Positions 53,910-54,066 of a stretch of 54,066 nucleotides of DNA are shown in pieces. This stretch comes from Streptomyces torulosus. Lineage in GTDB: Bacteria > Actinomycetota > Actinomycetes > Streptomycetales > Streptomycetaceae. The number at the start of each line of letters is the position of its first letter. The first letter of the stretch is position 1. The notes below the pieces were generated by a model. The model saw only the letters and a list, made by a program, of their open reading frames with translations. It ran no database searches and was not told where the DNA came from. The position numbers and the translations under genes were made by a program. The DNA lies in the NCBI RefSeq assembly GCF_001419765.1, contig NZ_LIRK01000342.1:1-54066 (forward strand). Reading direction: 5' to 3'.

Positions 53910-54066
53910 TTGGCCACGGCTGACACCGCACCCGCAGAACCCCTCTTCCCACCGGCCCGGCCGCGCTCCCTGTCCACACCGGCCGCCGGCCCACCCGCAC
54001 AACCGGGCCCCCGATCGACCCCACTGGTCGGCGCCCCCGGACACCCGCGCACCCGCTCCGCCGAAC
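53910..54066 (+). CDS. Unidentified partial gene running off the window
   Basis: An open frame from TTG 53910, six bases after GGGAG, continues to the last base. It encodes a disordered Pro/Ala/Arg-rich start (ATADTAPAEPLFPPARPRSL). In S. coelicolor the ssgR-ssgA sporulation genes lie near this position, but the visible part is too short to test that. G/C bias at third positions is moderate. The frame may be spurious. Confidence 0.3.
   Translation, partial: MATADTAPAEPLFPPARPRSLSTPAAGPPAQPGPRSTPLVGAPGHPRTRSAE

Overview
The window is a piece of a Streptomyces chromosome centred on the replication origin. Three things point to this: GC-rich DNA with strong G/C bias at third codon positions, the actinobacterial gene order recF-gnd-dnaN-oriC-dnaA-rpmH-rnpA-yidD-yidC-jag-rsmG-parA-parB, and a DnaA with the very long acidic/tyrosine-rich domain II seen in this genus. 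No insertion sequence, prophage, CRISPR array, tRNA or rRNA was found. Most genes are vertically inherited core genes.

Layout. 1-109: 5' stub of a DUF721 (DciA-like) gene, cut by a short fold-back of the sequence. 106-3558: recF, gnd and dnaN, leftward. 3803-4310: oriC, with about 19 DnaA boxes. 4602-6602: dnaA, leftward. 7021-13030: rpmH, rnpA, yidD, yidC, khpB/jag, rsmG, parA and parB, rightward. 13212-13975: a possible small membrane protein and a GNAT enzyme. 14095-23880: a leftward envelope and redox block of trxA, trxB (with a canonical SigR-type promoter), an anti-sigma factor, an ECF sigma factor, a pseudokinase, the lipid II flippase MurJ and a DUF6049 membrane protein. 24062-25501: CCA-adding-type nucleotidyltransferase, rightward.

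25555-36382 carries an MFS protein, inositol-3-phosphate synthase (mycothiol precursor pathway), a PadR regulator with a near-perfect operator, a class A penicillin-binding protein, a GT87 mannosyltransferase-like protein, an alanine-racemase-like PLP protein, FemX and a small membrane protein. 36646-38384 is the rpsF-ssb-rpsR-rplI operon. 38561-41830 holds a MATE exporter and dnaB, the latter preceded by a cluster of DnaA boxes. 41899-54066 is mixed accessory/core: beta-lactamase-like hydrolase, GNATs, MarR/MFS pair, HAD phosphatase, flavohaemoprotein, Nudix, LysR, PLP lyase, low-Mr tyrosine phosphatase, holin-like protein, cupin, a small DUF5326-like protein and an unidentified partial gene.

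The genes work together in three groups. Replication and segregation: DnaA, DnaN, RecF, DnaB, Ssb, ParA and ParB act on oriC and on 12 perfect plus one near-perfect parS site, all within 39 kb on the dnaA side. Cell wall: MurJ, pseudokinase, class A PBP and FemX. Thiol/redox and stress: TrxA/TrxB, the ECF sigma/anti-sigma pair and inositol phosphate synthase. The most interesting under-described unit is the sigma/anti-sigma/pseudokinase/MurJ/DUF6049 operon. Its anti-sigma factor has both a cytoplasmic zinc-type motif and two outside cysteines, and it sits next to the SigR-driven thioredoxin operon.
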